A DNA stretch of 64,000 bases, from contig JADJQN010000001.1 of NCBI GenBank assembly GCA_016712745.1, positions 1,612,001 through 1,676,000 of the forward strand, read 5' to 3'. Every line of letters starts with the position of its first letter. Position 1 is the first letter of the stretch. This document shows positions 31,703-40,652 of this stretch, piece after piece. The notes under the pieces are model-generated. The model did no database searches and was not told the DNA's origin. It saw only the letters and a program-made list of their open reading frames with translations. Position numbers and translations under genes: made by a program. This stretch comes from Sandaracinaceae bacterium. Its GTDB lineage: Bacteria; Myxococcota_A; Polyangia; Polyangiales; JADJQN01.

Positions 31703-33529
31703 ATGGAGCAGCGTTACGTCGGTGAGATTCTCGTGCGACGCGGAGCGCTTCCCCCAGAAAAACTGGAGGAAGTACTCACGTTGGCGCACGAGCGCGGTTC
31801 GCGTCTCACCGATGTGATCATCGCTGGTCGCGTCGTCGACGAGAGCCTGATCGTGCGCGCGCTCGCCGATGAAGTCGGTTTGCCATTCGTGGACAAGCTG
31901 CGCGTCGAGTCTGTGCCGCAGGAACTGATTGAGCTCGTTCCGATTTCGTTCGCGCGTCAGAATCGCGTGCTCCCGATTGGCGAAGTCGATGGCGTCGTGC
32001 AAGTCGCGGTCGCTGACCCTCTGGATTCGTTTGCGCTCGATGATCTGCGCACTCTCCTCAATCGCCCGGTGGTAGCCATCGCAGCTCCTGGCGAAGCGAT
32101 TGAAGACGCCATCAACCGTCTCTACGAACGCAAAGATGAAAACGCTCTCTCGGAGGCCAAAGAAGGCGAAGAGATCGAAGAGCTACAAGACTTGATCGAC
32201 ATGACCGACGAAGCGCCGGTGATTCGTTGGGTCAACAATCTTTTCTACAACGCAGCGCGTGACCGCGCGTCGGACATTCATATCGAGCCGGGTGATCGCG
32301 AAGTCGTCGTGCGTTACCGCATCGACGGAGATTTGTATAAATCGAAGACCGCGCACAAAGGCTTTTTGCCGAGCATTGTGGCGCGCGTGAAAATCGAAGC
32401 CGGGCTCAACATCGCCGAGAAGCGTTTACCGCAGGACGGCCGCATCACGAAGAAGATTCAAGGCCGCGTCATGGACGTTCGTGTCAGCACGATTCCCACA
32501 GCCAAAGGCGAGCGCATCGTGATGCGCCTTCTCGACAAGGAAAAAGTTCTACTCGATTTGCCCGATCTTGGTTTCGATCCGGATTTGCTCTCGTTGATGG
32601 AGCATCTCATCACGCGCCCCAACGGCATCATCTTGGTCACCGGTCCCACCGGTGCCGGTAAGACGACGACGCTCTACGCGTGCTTGAACAAGGTGAATCG
32701 TCCCGACCTCAACATTCTCACCGTTGAGGATCCGGTCGAGTATGAGCTTCCGGGTATCGGACAGATGCAAATTCAGCCCAAGATTGGCCTTACGTTCGCG
32801 TCCGGCTTGCGCGCCTTCTTGCGCCAGGACCCGGACGTGATCATGGTCGGCGAAATTCGCGATCAAGAAACCGCCGATATCGCGATCAACGCATCACTCA
32901 CGGGTCACTTGGTGCTCTCGACCTTGCACACCAACGACGCCGCGGGCGCTATCACGCGTCTCTTTGACATGGGCGTGCAGCCCTTCCTGATTTCGTCCTC
33001 GTTGCTTGCGGTACTCGCGCAGCGTCTTGTGCGTCGCCTCTGCCCCGCCTGTCGTCAACCCTATGCGCCGAGCGATGCGGACATCCAATCGCTCGGTCTC
33101 GATCGCGCGACGCTGCTAAAGCAGTTCGAAGCGCACGCGAAAGCGCCGGTTCTCTCGACGCCACCCAAAGCCCCGCCGAAGGCTGAGGAAGATGGAGACG
33201 TCGAGAACGAACCGACTCAAGTCACCGCCCTCTCGAGCATCACGATCGGCGCCAAAGGCCCGAGCGAGCCAGTGTTCTATCGCCCAGTCGGATGCTCTGC
33301 CTGCGCAGGCACGGGCTACCGCGGACGCCTCGGCATCTACGAGCTTCTTCTCATCGAAGAGCCCATTCGTCGTGCGATTCTCGCCAACTCCGATTCTAAC
33401 AACATCACGAAAGTCGCTGTTCAACGCGGCATGCGCACCTTGCGCGACGACGGAGCACGTCAGGTCTTGCTCGGACGCACATCCGTCGAAGACGTCATTG
33501 CGGCGACTCAAGCCGAGGATGTCGAGTAG
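31703..33529 (+). CDS. gspE: type II secretion ATPase GspE
   Basis: The 608-residue cytoplasmic hexameric ATPase powers pseudopilus assembly. An N-terminal GspE/PilB N1-type domain (residues 1-150) precedes the ATPase core. The core has Walker A GPTGAGKTTT (314-323), Asp box ILTVEDPVEYEL, Walker B DPDVIMVGEIRDQETADIA and His box STLHTNDAAGAITRL. A zinc-binding tetracysteine follows (CPAC near 450; CSAC near 530). The linker between the two CxxC pairs is about 80 residues, much longer than usual, and is Pro/Glu/Lys-rich (about 33130-33290). Its ATG lies 21 bases after the gspD stop. Confidence 0.95.
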   Translation: MEQRYVGEILVRRGALPPEKLEEVLTLAHERGSRLTDVIIAGRVVDESLIVRALADEVGLPFVDKLRVESVPQELIELVPISFARQNRVLPIGEVDGVVQVAVADPLDSFALDDLRTLLNRPVVAIAAPGEAIEDAINRLYERKDENALSEAKEGEEIEELQDLIDMTDEAPVIRWVNNLFYNAARDRASDIHIEPGDREVVVRYRIDGDLYKSKTAHKGFLPSIVARVKIEAGLNIAEKRLPQDGRITKKIQGRVMDVRVSTIPTAKGERIVMRLLDKEKVLLDLPDLGFDPDLLSLMEHLITRPNGIILVTGPTGAGKTTTLYACLNKVNRPDLNILTVEDPVEYELPGIGQMQIQPKIGLTFASGLRAFLRQDPDVIMVGEIRDQETADIAINASLTGHLVLSTLHTNDAAGAITRLFDMGVQPFLISSSLLAVLAQRLVRRLCPACRQPYAPSDADIQSLGLDRATLLKQFEAHAKAPVLSTPPKAPPKAEEDGDVENEPTQVTALSSITIGAKGPSEPVFYRPVGCSACAGTGYRGRLGIYELLLIEEPIRRAILANSDSNNITKVAVQRGMRTLRDDGARQVLLGRTSVEDVIAATQAEDVE

Positions 33530-33531
33530 AT

Positions 33532-34755
33532 ATGGCTGTATTCGCATATCGCGGCATCAATGCCGCCGGCAAAGCCGTCAAGGGAGTTCGCGACGCGGAG
33601 AACGCCAAGGCCTTGCGCTTGGTCTTGCGCAAAGACGGCGTGCTCGTCACGGAAGTTCTCGAAGAGTCGGCGGCGCGCGTCAAGAACGCCAAGGAGATCG
33701 ACTTTGCGAAGTACTTCCGTCGCGTGTCGGTACTCGATGTCGCTGTAGCTACGCGCCAGCTCGCGGTGCTTCTGCGCTCTGGCATTCCGCTTGTTGAGGC
33801 GTTGACGGCGATGATCGATCAGCTCGAACAACCCGAGCTCAAGTTTGCATTCACGCAAACGCGCGACAAGGTCAACGAAGGCACAAGCCTCGCCGAAGCA
33901 TTGCGCGCTCATCCCAAAGTCTTCTCCAACCTCTACATCAACATGGTCGCTGCGGGCGAAGCCTCAGGCACGCTCGATGTCGTCTTGGGACGCCTCGCTG
34001 AGTTCTTGGAAAGCCAGTCCAAGCTCACCAGCAAAGTCGCCGGCGCCCTCGCCTACCCGGCCTTCATGATGGTCATGGGCATGGTCGTCATCAGCGTGAT
34101 GATGATCGTGGTCGTGCCGAAGGTCACGGGCATCTTCGACAACTTCAAGCAAGCCCTGCCCTGGTACACGCAGGTCTTGATTGTCGTGAGCAATATCTTC
34201 GCCGGCTATTGGTGGCTTTTGCTCATTTTGCTCGGCGGCGCGATCTATTTGTTCCGCCGTTGGCGCGATACCGAGGCGGGCCGCAAGAAATGGGATCTTT
34301 TCGTTTTGAAGGCGCCGATGTTCGGCAAGCTCATGGTGATGATCGCTGTTTCGCGTTTCGCGCGCACACTTTCAACCTTGCTCTCGAGCGGCGTCCCGCT
34401 CTTGAGCGCGATGGAGATCACGCGCAACGTTCTTGGAAACACCGAGCTTGCGCGCGTTATCGAAGAAGCACGCACGTCCATTCGCGAAGGTGAAAGCATC
34501 GCCGCGCCATTGAAGCGTAGCGGTCGCTTTCCGCCCATCGTTACGCACATGATCGCCATCGGCGAGCGTTCGGGTCAGCTCGAAGAGATGCTCGAGAACG
34601 TCGCCTCGGCCTACGACAACCAGATCGAGTCGCGCATCACGATCATGACATCACTGCTCGAGCCGATCATGATCGTCGTGATGGGCGGCCTCTCGGGCGG
34701 CATCGCATTCTCGATTCTGATGCCTTTGATGCAAATCAATGAGTTTGTGCAGTGA
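33532..34755 (+). CDS. gspF: type II secretion inner membrane platform protein GspF
   Basis: The 407-residue polytopic protein follows gspE by two bases. It has the expected two T2SF domains, each with a cytoplasmic helical bundle: LDVAVATRQLAVLLRSGIPL near 67-86 and MIAVSRFARTLSTLLSSGVP near 268-287. It also has three membrane helices (around 170-195, 222-242 and 375-400). N-terminal AVFAYRGINAAGKAVKGVRD is typical. GspF sits at the centre of the platform and couples GspE ATP hydrolysis to pilin extrusion. Confidence 0.95.
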   Translation: MAVFAYRGINAAGKAVKGVRDAENAKALRLVLRKDGVLVTEVLEESAARVKNAKEIDFAKYFRRVSVLDVAVATRQLAVLLRSGIPLVEALTAMIDQLEQPELKFAFTQTRDKVNEGTSLAEALRAHPKVFSNLYINMVAAGEASGTLDVVLGRLAEFLESQSKLTSKVAGALAYPAFMMVMGMVVISVMMIVVVPKVTGIFDNFKQALPWYTQVLIVVSNIFAGYWWLLLILLGGAIYLFRRWRDTEAGRKKWDLFVLKAPMFGKLMVMIAVSRFARTLSTLLSSGVPLLSAMEITRNVLGNTELARVIEEARTSIREGESIAAPLKRSGRFPPIVTHMIAIGERSGQLEEMLENVASAYDNQIESRITIMTSLLEPIMIVVMGGLSGGIAFSILMPLMQINEFVQ

Positions 34756-34770
34756 TGGAGAGCTTCCCCC

Positions 34771-35199
34771 ATGGCGCGTCGCGCAAAATCTCAAAGTTCC
34801 ATCTCGCTTCCGTGGGAGCGCCGGTCCGCGTGGTTCTCGGGCCTGTTCGCCCAGGGCCGATGGCGCGTCATGCTGCTCATCGGCTTTCTGCTCTTCGTCG
34901 TTTATTCGGTGTGGAGCATCTCCGACAGGAATGCGCGCACCCGCGCCACACGTTCTGCCATTGCGGAAGTGCAGCGCGCCATCGCTCGCTTTCGAACCGA
35001 TCTGGGACGATGTCCGCATTCGACGGTGGAGCTTGTGCACCCACCGCGAACCGGCGTGCGCTATTTGACGGAGCTGCCCACCGATGGGTGGGGCAAGGCC
35101 CTATGGATTCAGTGTCCCGGTCATTGGGATGCGGAAGAGGTAGACGTCGTTTCGGCAGGCCCGAGCGGCTCGTTCGTGGATGACGACAATATTCAGTGA
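34771..35199 (+). CDS. GspG-like protein lacking prepilin motif
   Basis: The 142-residue protein has a basic N-terminus, one membrane helix near residues 34-50 (VMLLIGFLLFVVYSVWSI) and a C-terminal part organised like the pseudopilin GspG. A helix (AIAEVQRAIARFRTDLGRCP) is followed by DGWGKALWIQCPG and VVSAGPSGSFVDDDNIQ, mirroring DPWDHDYTIECQP and VTSGGPDGQTGTEDD of the true gspG just downstream. The prepilin cleavage site and Glu+5 are absent, so it should stay in the membrane rather than join the pseudopilus. It probably arose by duplication. A stop-off, assembly or regulatory role is inference only. Confidence 0.7.
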   Translation: MARRAKSQSSISLPWERRSAWFSGLFAQGRWRVMLLIGFLLFVVYSVWSISDRNARTRATRSAIAEVQRAIARFRTDLGRCPHSTVELVHPPRTGVRYLTELPTDGWGKALWIQCPGHWDAEEVDVVSAGPSGSFVDDDNIQ

Positions 35200-35227
35200 G
35201 CGCGAGGCGCTCGAATCGGAGGAGATC

Positions 35228-35647
35228 ATGATCGAAACCCCTAAGAAGAAGACCTCGCTGCGCAAGCGTCTACGTTCCATGAACGCGCGACGCCTGGCCC
35301 AAGAGGGTATGACCCTCGTTGAAATCATGGTCGTCGTCATCATCATGGCGTTGATCGCGACGGCCGTCGGCGTTGCCGTGCTTCCCAAGATCAAAGAAGC
35401 GCGCATCAAGACCGCTCGCACCGACGAAAGCACAGTGAAGGCCGCTGCAGAAATGTGGATTGCCGATCACAACGGGCAATGCCCGACCGTGCAGCAGCTC
35501 GTCGATGATGGAGAGCTCGACCGCTCAAAGAAGACTCAAGACCCGTGGGATCACGACTACACCATCGAGTGCCAGCCCGACTCGGTCAGCGTTACGTCCG
35601 GCGGACCGGATGGCCAGACCGGGACTGAAGACGACGTGAGGATGTGA
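35228..35647 (+). CDS. gspG: major pseudopilin GspG
   Basis: The 139-residue preprotein starts at ATG 35228 (CGGAGGAG site). A long basic leader of about 27 residues ends at QEG, and the prepilin peptidase should cut before MTLVEIMVVVIIMALIATAV. Met at +1 replaces the usual Phe, and Glu+5 is present. The globular part ends with DPWDHDYTIECQP and the GGPDGQTGTEDD calcium-site region typical of GspG. It forms the shaft of the pseudopilus. It sits between the gspG-like gene and gspH. Confidence 0.93.
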   Translation: MIETPKKKTSLRKRLRSMNARRLAQEGMTLVEIMVVVIIMALIATAVGVAVLPKIKEARIKTARTDESTVKAAAEMWIADHNGQCPTVQQLVDDGELDRSKKTQDPWDHDYTIECQPDSVSVTSGGPDGQTGTEDDVRM

Positions 35648-35648
35648 G

Positions 35649-36416
35649 ATGGGCGGTGTCTCCCAAAAGCTGTTGATTGGGAGACGCGCGCTTGCCGGCC
35701 GATCGCGAAAGCGAGGCTTCACGCTCATCGAAGTTCTTGTCGTCGTCGCAATCATCGCGCTGGTTTCGGTCGGCGCGACCTATGGGTTTAGCCTTCTAAC
35801 CAAGACGAACTTGCGATCGGCGTGCATGAAGGTGATGGCGGCCTCGCACTTTGCGTACAACCGGGCCGTCTCCCAAGGCATGACCGTGCGCGTCGTATTC
35901 GACCTCGATGCCGGCAAGATGTCGATCGAAGAAGCGCACGGCCGCGTACAGCTCGTCCGAAACGACGATGCGCGACGACGGGAGATTGAAGACAATGCCG
36001 AGGAGGAAGAGGCCGAAAGTGCTTCCGCGGTGGACCCGTGGGAAGCAGCACGCGCTGGTCTCGAGAAGGCGCAGCATCCAACGTTCGGAGCATCGCCCTT
36101 CGGACCGATCCGCGATGCGGAAGGCGAATCCGTTGCCCGCTATTCGCCCAACTCGATCGGTAGCGGCATTCGCATCGTGAAAATGTTCCTGCCGCATGAG
36201 CCCGAGCCACGAACACGTGGCCGCGGGGCGATTTACTTTTTTCCCGGTGGCCGCACCGAGCATTGCGTCGTTCAGTTGATGGACGCGAGTGAGCACGTCT
36301 ACTCGGTCGAGATTTCCGCGCTGAGCGGACGCGGCACCGTCCACACCGAAGCGTTCGAGCCTCAATCGTTGGAGGATGAGCCGGGCCGGCGTAGCAATTC
36401 GGAGCTTGAAGAGTGA
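35649..36416 (+). CDS. gspH: minor pseudopilin GspH, enlarged
   Basis: The preprotein of 255 residues is much longer than the usual GspH (about 170). The cleavage site is RKRG/FTLIEVLVVVAIIAL with Glu+5. The extra length is a charged, helix-prone insertion at about residues 95-150, including a run of glutamates (EDNAEEEEAESASAVDPWE), inserted in the beta domain. The C-terminal IYFFPGGRTEHCVVQL strand pair is GspH-like. GspH is a tip-adjacent minor pseudopilin. Its TGA overlaps the gspI ATG (TGATG). Confidence 0.88.
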   Translation: MGGVSQKLLIGRRALAGRSRKRGFTLIEVLVVVAIIALVSVGATYGFSLLTKTNLRSACMKVMAASHFAYNRAVSQGMTVRVVFDLDAGKMSIEEAHGRVQLVRNDDARRREIEDNAEEEEAESASAVDPWEAARAGLEKAQHPTFGASPFGPIRDAEGESVARYSPNSIGSGIRIVKMFLPHEPEPRTRGRGAIYFFPGGRTEHCVVQLMDASEHVYSVEISALSGRGTVHTEAFEPQSLEDEPGRRSNSELEE

Positions 36417-37105
36417 TGAAGAAAGCCGGCTTCACACTTCTCGAGGTCATGGTCGCGGTCGCCATTCTGGGCGTCGCACTCACCGCGATTTTCTCGAGCG
36501 AAGCTGGCGCTATCCGCGCGTCGAACCGTGCGCGTCGTACCAACGTCGCGACTCTCTTGGCTCGATGCAAGCTCGCCGAGCTCGAAGAAAAAGTTGCGCG
36601 CGATGGATTCAATGAAACCGATGAGCACGACTCTGACGGTTGCTGTGAGGACGCAGAGGTCGAGGGCTTCACATGCGAGTGGATTCTGAACAGGGTTGTG
36701 CTCCCTGATGTTCAGGATTCGGGATCCACGGACCCTGCCGCTGTGGCGAACGCGACGGGCTCGGGATCAGGTAACGCGGGTGGTAGCGCTCCTGCAGACC
36801 CACTGAGCGCGCTTACGAGCGGCGCAAACGGTGCGGCACCGACCGCAGAATCGATTATGGCCGGCGGCGCGACCGACATGCTTTCAACCATCGCGATGCA
36901 ACTGACCTACCCCATCTTGAAGCCAGCCATTGAGATGCAAGTGCGCCGCGCGAGCGTAACCGTGAGTTGGCGCGAGGGCAGCGGCTCGCGTTCGTTCGAA
37001 GTGACTCAATTTTTGGTTGGCGACGCCGCCGCTGTTCCCGGCATGCAGGACGGCGTCCTGAATCCAACTGGCAATCCCCCCCCACCCCCTCCGCCAGCAC
37101 GCTAA
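36416..37105 (+). CDS. gspI: minor pseudopilin GspI
   Basis: The 229-residue preprotein starts at ATG 36416, sharing one base with the gspH stop; a GTG three bases earlier is also in frame. The leader is only MKKAG and cleavage is expected before FTLLEVMVAVAILGVALTAI (Glu+5 present). RRTNVATLLARCKLAELEEK matches the GspI helix. A Gly/Ser/Ala-rich insertion near residues 115-145 lengthens it. The C-terminus is a proline run. GspI forms the tip complex with GspJ and GspK. Confidence 0.88.
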   Translation: MKKAGFTLLEVMVAVAILGVALTAIFSSEAGAIRASNRARRTNVATLLARCKLAELEEKVARDGFNETDEHDSDGCCEDAEVEGFTCEWILNRVVLPDVQDSGSTDPAAVANATGSGSGNAGGSAPADPLSALTSGANGAAPTAESIMAGGATDMLSTIAMQLTYPILKPAIEMQVRRASVTVSWREGSGSRSFEVTQFLVGDAAAVPGMQDGVLNPTGNPPPPPPPAR

Positions 37106-37806
37106 TGGCTACACCGCGCAAACACCTGGAAGGCGTAACACTGATCGAGATCATGATCGCAGTTACGATCTTGGCCATCGTTTCGACCCTGATCTACAGC
37201 GGTTTTTCGCAAACGATGCGCAACAAGCAGCGCCTGGAAGCCGACGCAGAACGCTATCAGGGAGCTACCCAAACACTAACGCGCATGGTCGAGGAGTTGT
37301 CGGCGGCGTACGTCTCAGCGCAGATCAATCCGAACATCTCGCTCCAAGCCATGCGAAGTTGCTTCATCGGCAAGGACCACGGACGCACAGACCGCATCGA
37401 CTTCACCTCGTTCTCACATCAACGCCTCTATCGCGACGCGCATGAGTCCGATCAGAACGAGCTTAGCTACTTCATCACCCGCGATCCCAACGATCCGACA
37501 CGCAACGTGCTAGCGCGACGAGAGCAAGCGCGCCCTGACGATGACCCGCAGCACGGGGGCGAAATACAGATTGCGCTGCGCGACGTCAACGAGATGGAAC
37601 TGTCGTTCCTCGATCCGATCACGCGCGAGTGGGTCGATAAGTGGGACGCGGGCGACACCGCAGGCGAAATGAATCGTCTCCCCGCGCAAGTGAAAGTCAT
37701 TTTGCGCATGCCAGGCCTTCGAGACCGGCGCCACCTGCAAACGTTCGGGACACGCGCAGTTGTGCAGATCCGCTACGCGCTCAACTTCGCTATCTACAAC
37801 CCATGA
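37105..37806 (+). CDS. gspJ: minor pseudopilin GspJ
   Basis: The 233-residue preprotein begins at ATG 37105, sharing one base with the gspI stop (TAATG). Cleavage is expected at LEG/VTLIEIMIAVTILAIVSTL with Glu+5 and Val at +1. The body has GspJ features: RLEADAERYQGATQTLTRMV, IDFTSFSHQRLYRDAHESDQ and a ELSFLDPITREWVDKWD strand region. It belongs to the GspI-J-K tip that initiates the pseudopilus. The stop overlaps the gspK start (ATGA). Confidence 0.88.
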   Translation: MATPRKHLEGVTLIEIMIAVTILAIVSTLIYSGFSQTMRNKQRLEADAERYQGATQTLTRMVEELSAAYVSAQINPNISLQAMRSCFIGKDHGRTDRIDFTSFSHQRLYRDAHESDQNELSYFITRDPNDPTRNVLARREQARPDDDPQHGGEIQIALRDVNEMELSFLDPITREWVDKWDAGDTAGEMNRLPAQVKVILRMPGLRDRRHLQTFGTRAVVQIRYALNFAIYNP

Positions 37807-39182
37807 TCAAAACCACGCCACAGATTCAGCGAAAACGCCGCGCGAGAAGTCGCGCAAGTGGCGGCGTGCGCAAAAAAGAAGGCATCGCGCTCGTGCTGGC
37901 CATGACTGCGGTTGCGGTCCTTGCTGTCTTGCTCGCGGACATGCATGAAAGCACCAGCACATCGTTTGCGATTGCGACTTCCGAGCGCGATGCGCTCAAA
38001 GCTGAAATGCTCGCGCGCAGCAGCATCGATTTGACCCGCATGCTTATCGGACGCGAGCCGGAAATCCGCGCCACCGTCGCGCCGATGTTGCAGATGCTCA
38101 CTGGGCATTCACCGCCGCAGCTGCCCATTTGGATGTACGCAGATACTTTGCTCGCGCCCTTTTGCGACTTCGACAATTCGCACGAGGGGCTCGATGCAGC
38201 CGGAATCGATTTCTCCGGGGTCCAGGGCCTCGGGCATATCGGCGGCGAGTGCCACATCTTGGGCCTCGCCGAGAACAGCAAGATCAATGTGAACATGCCG
38301 CTCTTCTTGCAGGGCGACGAAGCACGCAAGAGCGAAGCGATGCAGCTCTTTGCGATGATGGGCGGCTATCAGTCGCCAAGCCCCTACGATCCACTCTTCG
38401 ATCGTCAGGACTCCGAAGGTCAGATCAACACGCGCCTCGATATCGTTTCGTCGATGATCGATTGGTGGGATCTCGATCAGGATCGCACATCCTTCGATCC
38501 GGGCGCACTCACGGTTACAAGCAGTGGCGCCGAAGATGAAATATATCGCCACTACCGCGACTCGTACGTCACGAAAAACGCGCCCTTCGATTCACTCGAA
38601 GAGGTGCGATTGGTACGCGGAGTTACCGACGACTGGTGGGCGACGTTCGCCCAAAAAGATCCCGAGGATCCGCGTCAAGACGCGCTCACCATCTACGGCT
38701 CGGGCGGCGTGAATCCAAACGAAGCACGGCCGGAAGTTCTCCTCTCACGCGTGTGTTCGTTCGTATCCGATCAGCCGCTCTGCACGGACCCCCTTGAGGC
38801 CGCGAAGTTCATTCAGCTCGTATCGACCGTGCGCAGCATCCTGCCCATCCCCTTCTTTACCGGCCCCGGTGACTTCGTGAATTTCATCGAAGGACGCGGA
38901 GGTCCGAACGATTTGTACCCCATGCTGCTCGGCATGCTCGGCGGGGCGGATAGCCCGCTCATCTTCCGTCCCGTCACTGTTCCGTCAGATCGACGAGGTG
39001 GCCTCACAAGCGCGTTCGTGACGGCGGCCCGCATTTTGACCCTCCGCGCAACGGGAGACGTTGGGCGCGCTCACGTGGCGATTCGCGCAGTGCTCAACAC
39101 GCACGACCGCTGGACGCCTCCCCCGCCGAATGCTGGCGTAATGCCCGTGCTTGGTATTTTCCACTACTGGCGAATGGAGTAA
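37803..39182 (+). CDS. gspK: minor pseudopilin GspK
   Basis: From ATG 37803 the protein has 459 residues. A basic leader of about 27 residues ends KKEG, followed by the hydrophobic IALVLAMTAVAVLAVLLADM without Glu+5, the hallmark of GspK, which caps the pseudopilus tip. The large alpha domain holds LAENSKINVNMPLFLQGDEA, MIDWWDLDQDR and VNPNEARPEVL, where the acidic DWWDLDQ stretch recalls the calcium-binding segment. The end is a beta strand region. It overlaps gspJ by four bases and is 12 bp before gspL. Confidence 0.88.
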   Translation: MIKTTPQIQRKRRARSRASGGVRKKEGIALVLAMTAVAVLAVLLADMHESTSTSFAIATSERDALKAEMLARSSIDLTRMLIGREPEIRATVAPMLQMLTGHSPPQLPIWMYADTLLAPFCDFDNSHEGLDAAGIDFSGVQGLGHIGGECHILGLAENSKINVNMPLFLQGDEARKSEAMQLFAMMGGYQSPSPYDPLFDRQDSEGQINTRLDIVSSMIDWWDLDQDRTSFDPGALTVTSSGAEDEIYRHYRDSYVTKNAPFDSLEEVRLVRGVTDDWWATFAQKDPEDPRQDALTIYGSGGVNPNEARPEVLLSRVCSFVSDQPLCTDPLEAAKFIQLVSTVRSILPIPFFTGPGDFVNFIEGRGGPNDLYPMLLGMLGGADSPLIFRPVTVPSDRRGGLTSAFVTAARILTLRATGDVGRAHVAIRAVLNTHDRWTPPPPNAGVMPVLGIFHYWRME

Positions 39183-39194
39183 AAGGACTCTCCC

Positions 39195-40652
39195 ATGGCA
39201 CGGATTCTCGGGCTCGATATCGGTACGACAATGGTGCGCGGCGCCATTCTGCGCACCGCTTTGCGCAAAGCGGACGTCGAGCAATATCTCGAAGTGCCTG
39301 TGAACGGCGATGTCAAAGCAGCCATTCGCGAGCTCATCTCGGCGCAGGGCGGCCGGATGCCCGACAGCGTAATCGTGGGCTTGCGTGGCGAGGATGCGTC
39401 GCTGCGAACCATCGAAGTTCCCGAAGCCGCGGCCAAGCGCATCGACGAAGTGTTGCCCTTCGAGCTCGAAGCGGTTCTGCCCTTCTCGCCGGATGAAGCC
39501 ATCATCGATTCGCAGCCCATCTCGCGCGCCGACGGACGCCTTCACGTGCTCGCGGCGGCGATGCCGCGCGAACGCGTGCGGCGGCTTCTTGAGGAGCTCC
39601 TCGAGTCCAACATTTCTCCGCAAGAGATTGCGGTCGGCGCTGCGGCCCTCGACGGTCTTGTGGCGCTCGTTCCCGATTTGCAGACGCCGGGCCCTTTCCT
39701 GATTTTGGACATCGGCGAGAAGCACACCGACCTGTGCATCCTTCACAAAGGCCGCACCGAATTGGCGCGCACGATCACACGCGGCCCCGCGGCTGCTGAT
39801 GCTCAGAACGTCGAGCTTGGGCGCGCGATCCAACAGACTGTTGCGATGTATCGAGCGAGCGGTGGTCCTGAGATTACGCGCGTCTTGCTTGCCGGTGGTG
39901 GCGGTATTTCACCCGGTATGGCCGAGTTCCTCGCTGGCCAGTTGAACCAGTCCGTCGAGTTCCTCTCTCTTCCCAACCCGACCAACATCGATCCCAGCAT
40001 CCTTCCCGTCTTCGCGCGTGCGGCGGCACTGGCTGGTCGTGTGCTCGGTCGCGGCAAACGCATCGACGCTCGCCGCGGAGACTTTGCCCACAAGCGCGCC
40101 ATGGGCGCGCTTCGTCAGCAAACGGGATTGCTTGCGGCCTGCGCCGGTGTCGTCCTTTGTGGATTCATCTTCTCGACATGGGCCGACTACCGGGTTCAAA
40201 AAACCCGTCACGCAGTTTTGGTCGCCGAGCTCGAGCGCGTGACTGAGCGTGTTTTGGGTGAGAAGACCAACGACTCGGACGCTGCTCGTCGTCTACTCGA
40301 AGGACGAACCGGCGCCAACGATCCGCTTCCGCACTTTGATGCGTTCGACGCTTTGAGCGTCATCTCGGACGCCATCCCGTCGGACATCCACCACGACACG
40401 ACGCGCCTAATCGTTGAGCTCGCGAGCGGTACACGCGACGGTCGTTTTGAGTTGAAGGGGACCGTTTCGGATATCGCGGAGCGCGACCGAATTAGCGAAG
40501 CGCTGAGCGCCCATCGCTGTATCCACGACATGAACAACGGTCGCACCAGTGGCCAAGAACGAATTAACTATCAGATCACCGGCGTTCTACGTTGCGGTGA
40601 ACGCGCAGCGCCGTCAAAGAATCGAAACTCCACTACCGGAGGTTCGCCATGA
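39195..40652 (+). CDS. gspL: type II secretion protein GspL (PilM-like)
   Basis: In this 485-residue protein the cytoplasmic actin-like domain spans about residues 1-300 (ILGLDIGTTMVRGAILRTAL, VIVGLRGEDASLRTIEVPEA, LDIGEKHTDLCILHKGRTEL, LLAGGGGISPGMAEFLAGQL), which binds GspE. One membrane helix (TGLLAACAGVVLCGFIF, near 313-330) follows. The periplasmic ferredoxin-like domain (about 380-470) ends TGVLRCGERA. Here the actin-like part is closer to PilM than to short GspL proteins. The stop overlaps gspM by four bases. Confidence 0.88.
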   Translation: MARILGLDIGTTMVRGAILRTALRKADVEQYLEVPVNGDVKAAIRELISAQGGRMPDSVIVGLRGEDASLRTIEVPEAAAKRIDEVLPFELEAVLPFSPDEAIIDSQPISRADGRLHVLAAAMPRERVRRLLEELLESNISPQEIAVGAAALDGLVALVPDLQTPGPFLILDIGEKHTDLCILHKGRTELARTITRGPAAADAQNVELGRAIQQTVAMYRASGGPEITRVLLAGGGGISPGMAEFLAGQLNQSVEFLSLPNPTNIDPSILPVFARAAALAGRVLGRGKRIDARRGDFAHKRAMGALRQQTGLLAACAGVVLCGFIFSTWADYRVQKTRHAVLVAELERVTERVLGEKTNDSDAARRLLEGRTGANDPLPHFDAFDALSVISDAIPSDIHHDTTRLIVELASGTRDGRFELKGTVSDIAERDRISEALSAHRCIHDMNNGRTSGQERINYQITGVLRCGERAAPSKNRNSTTGGSP

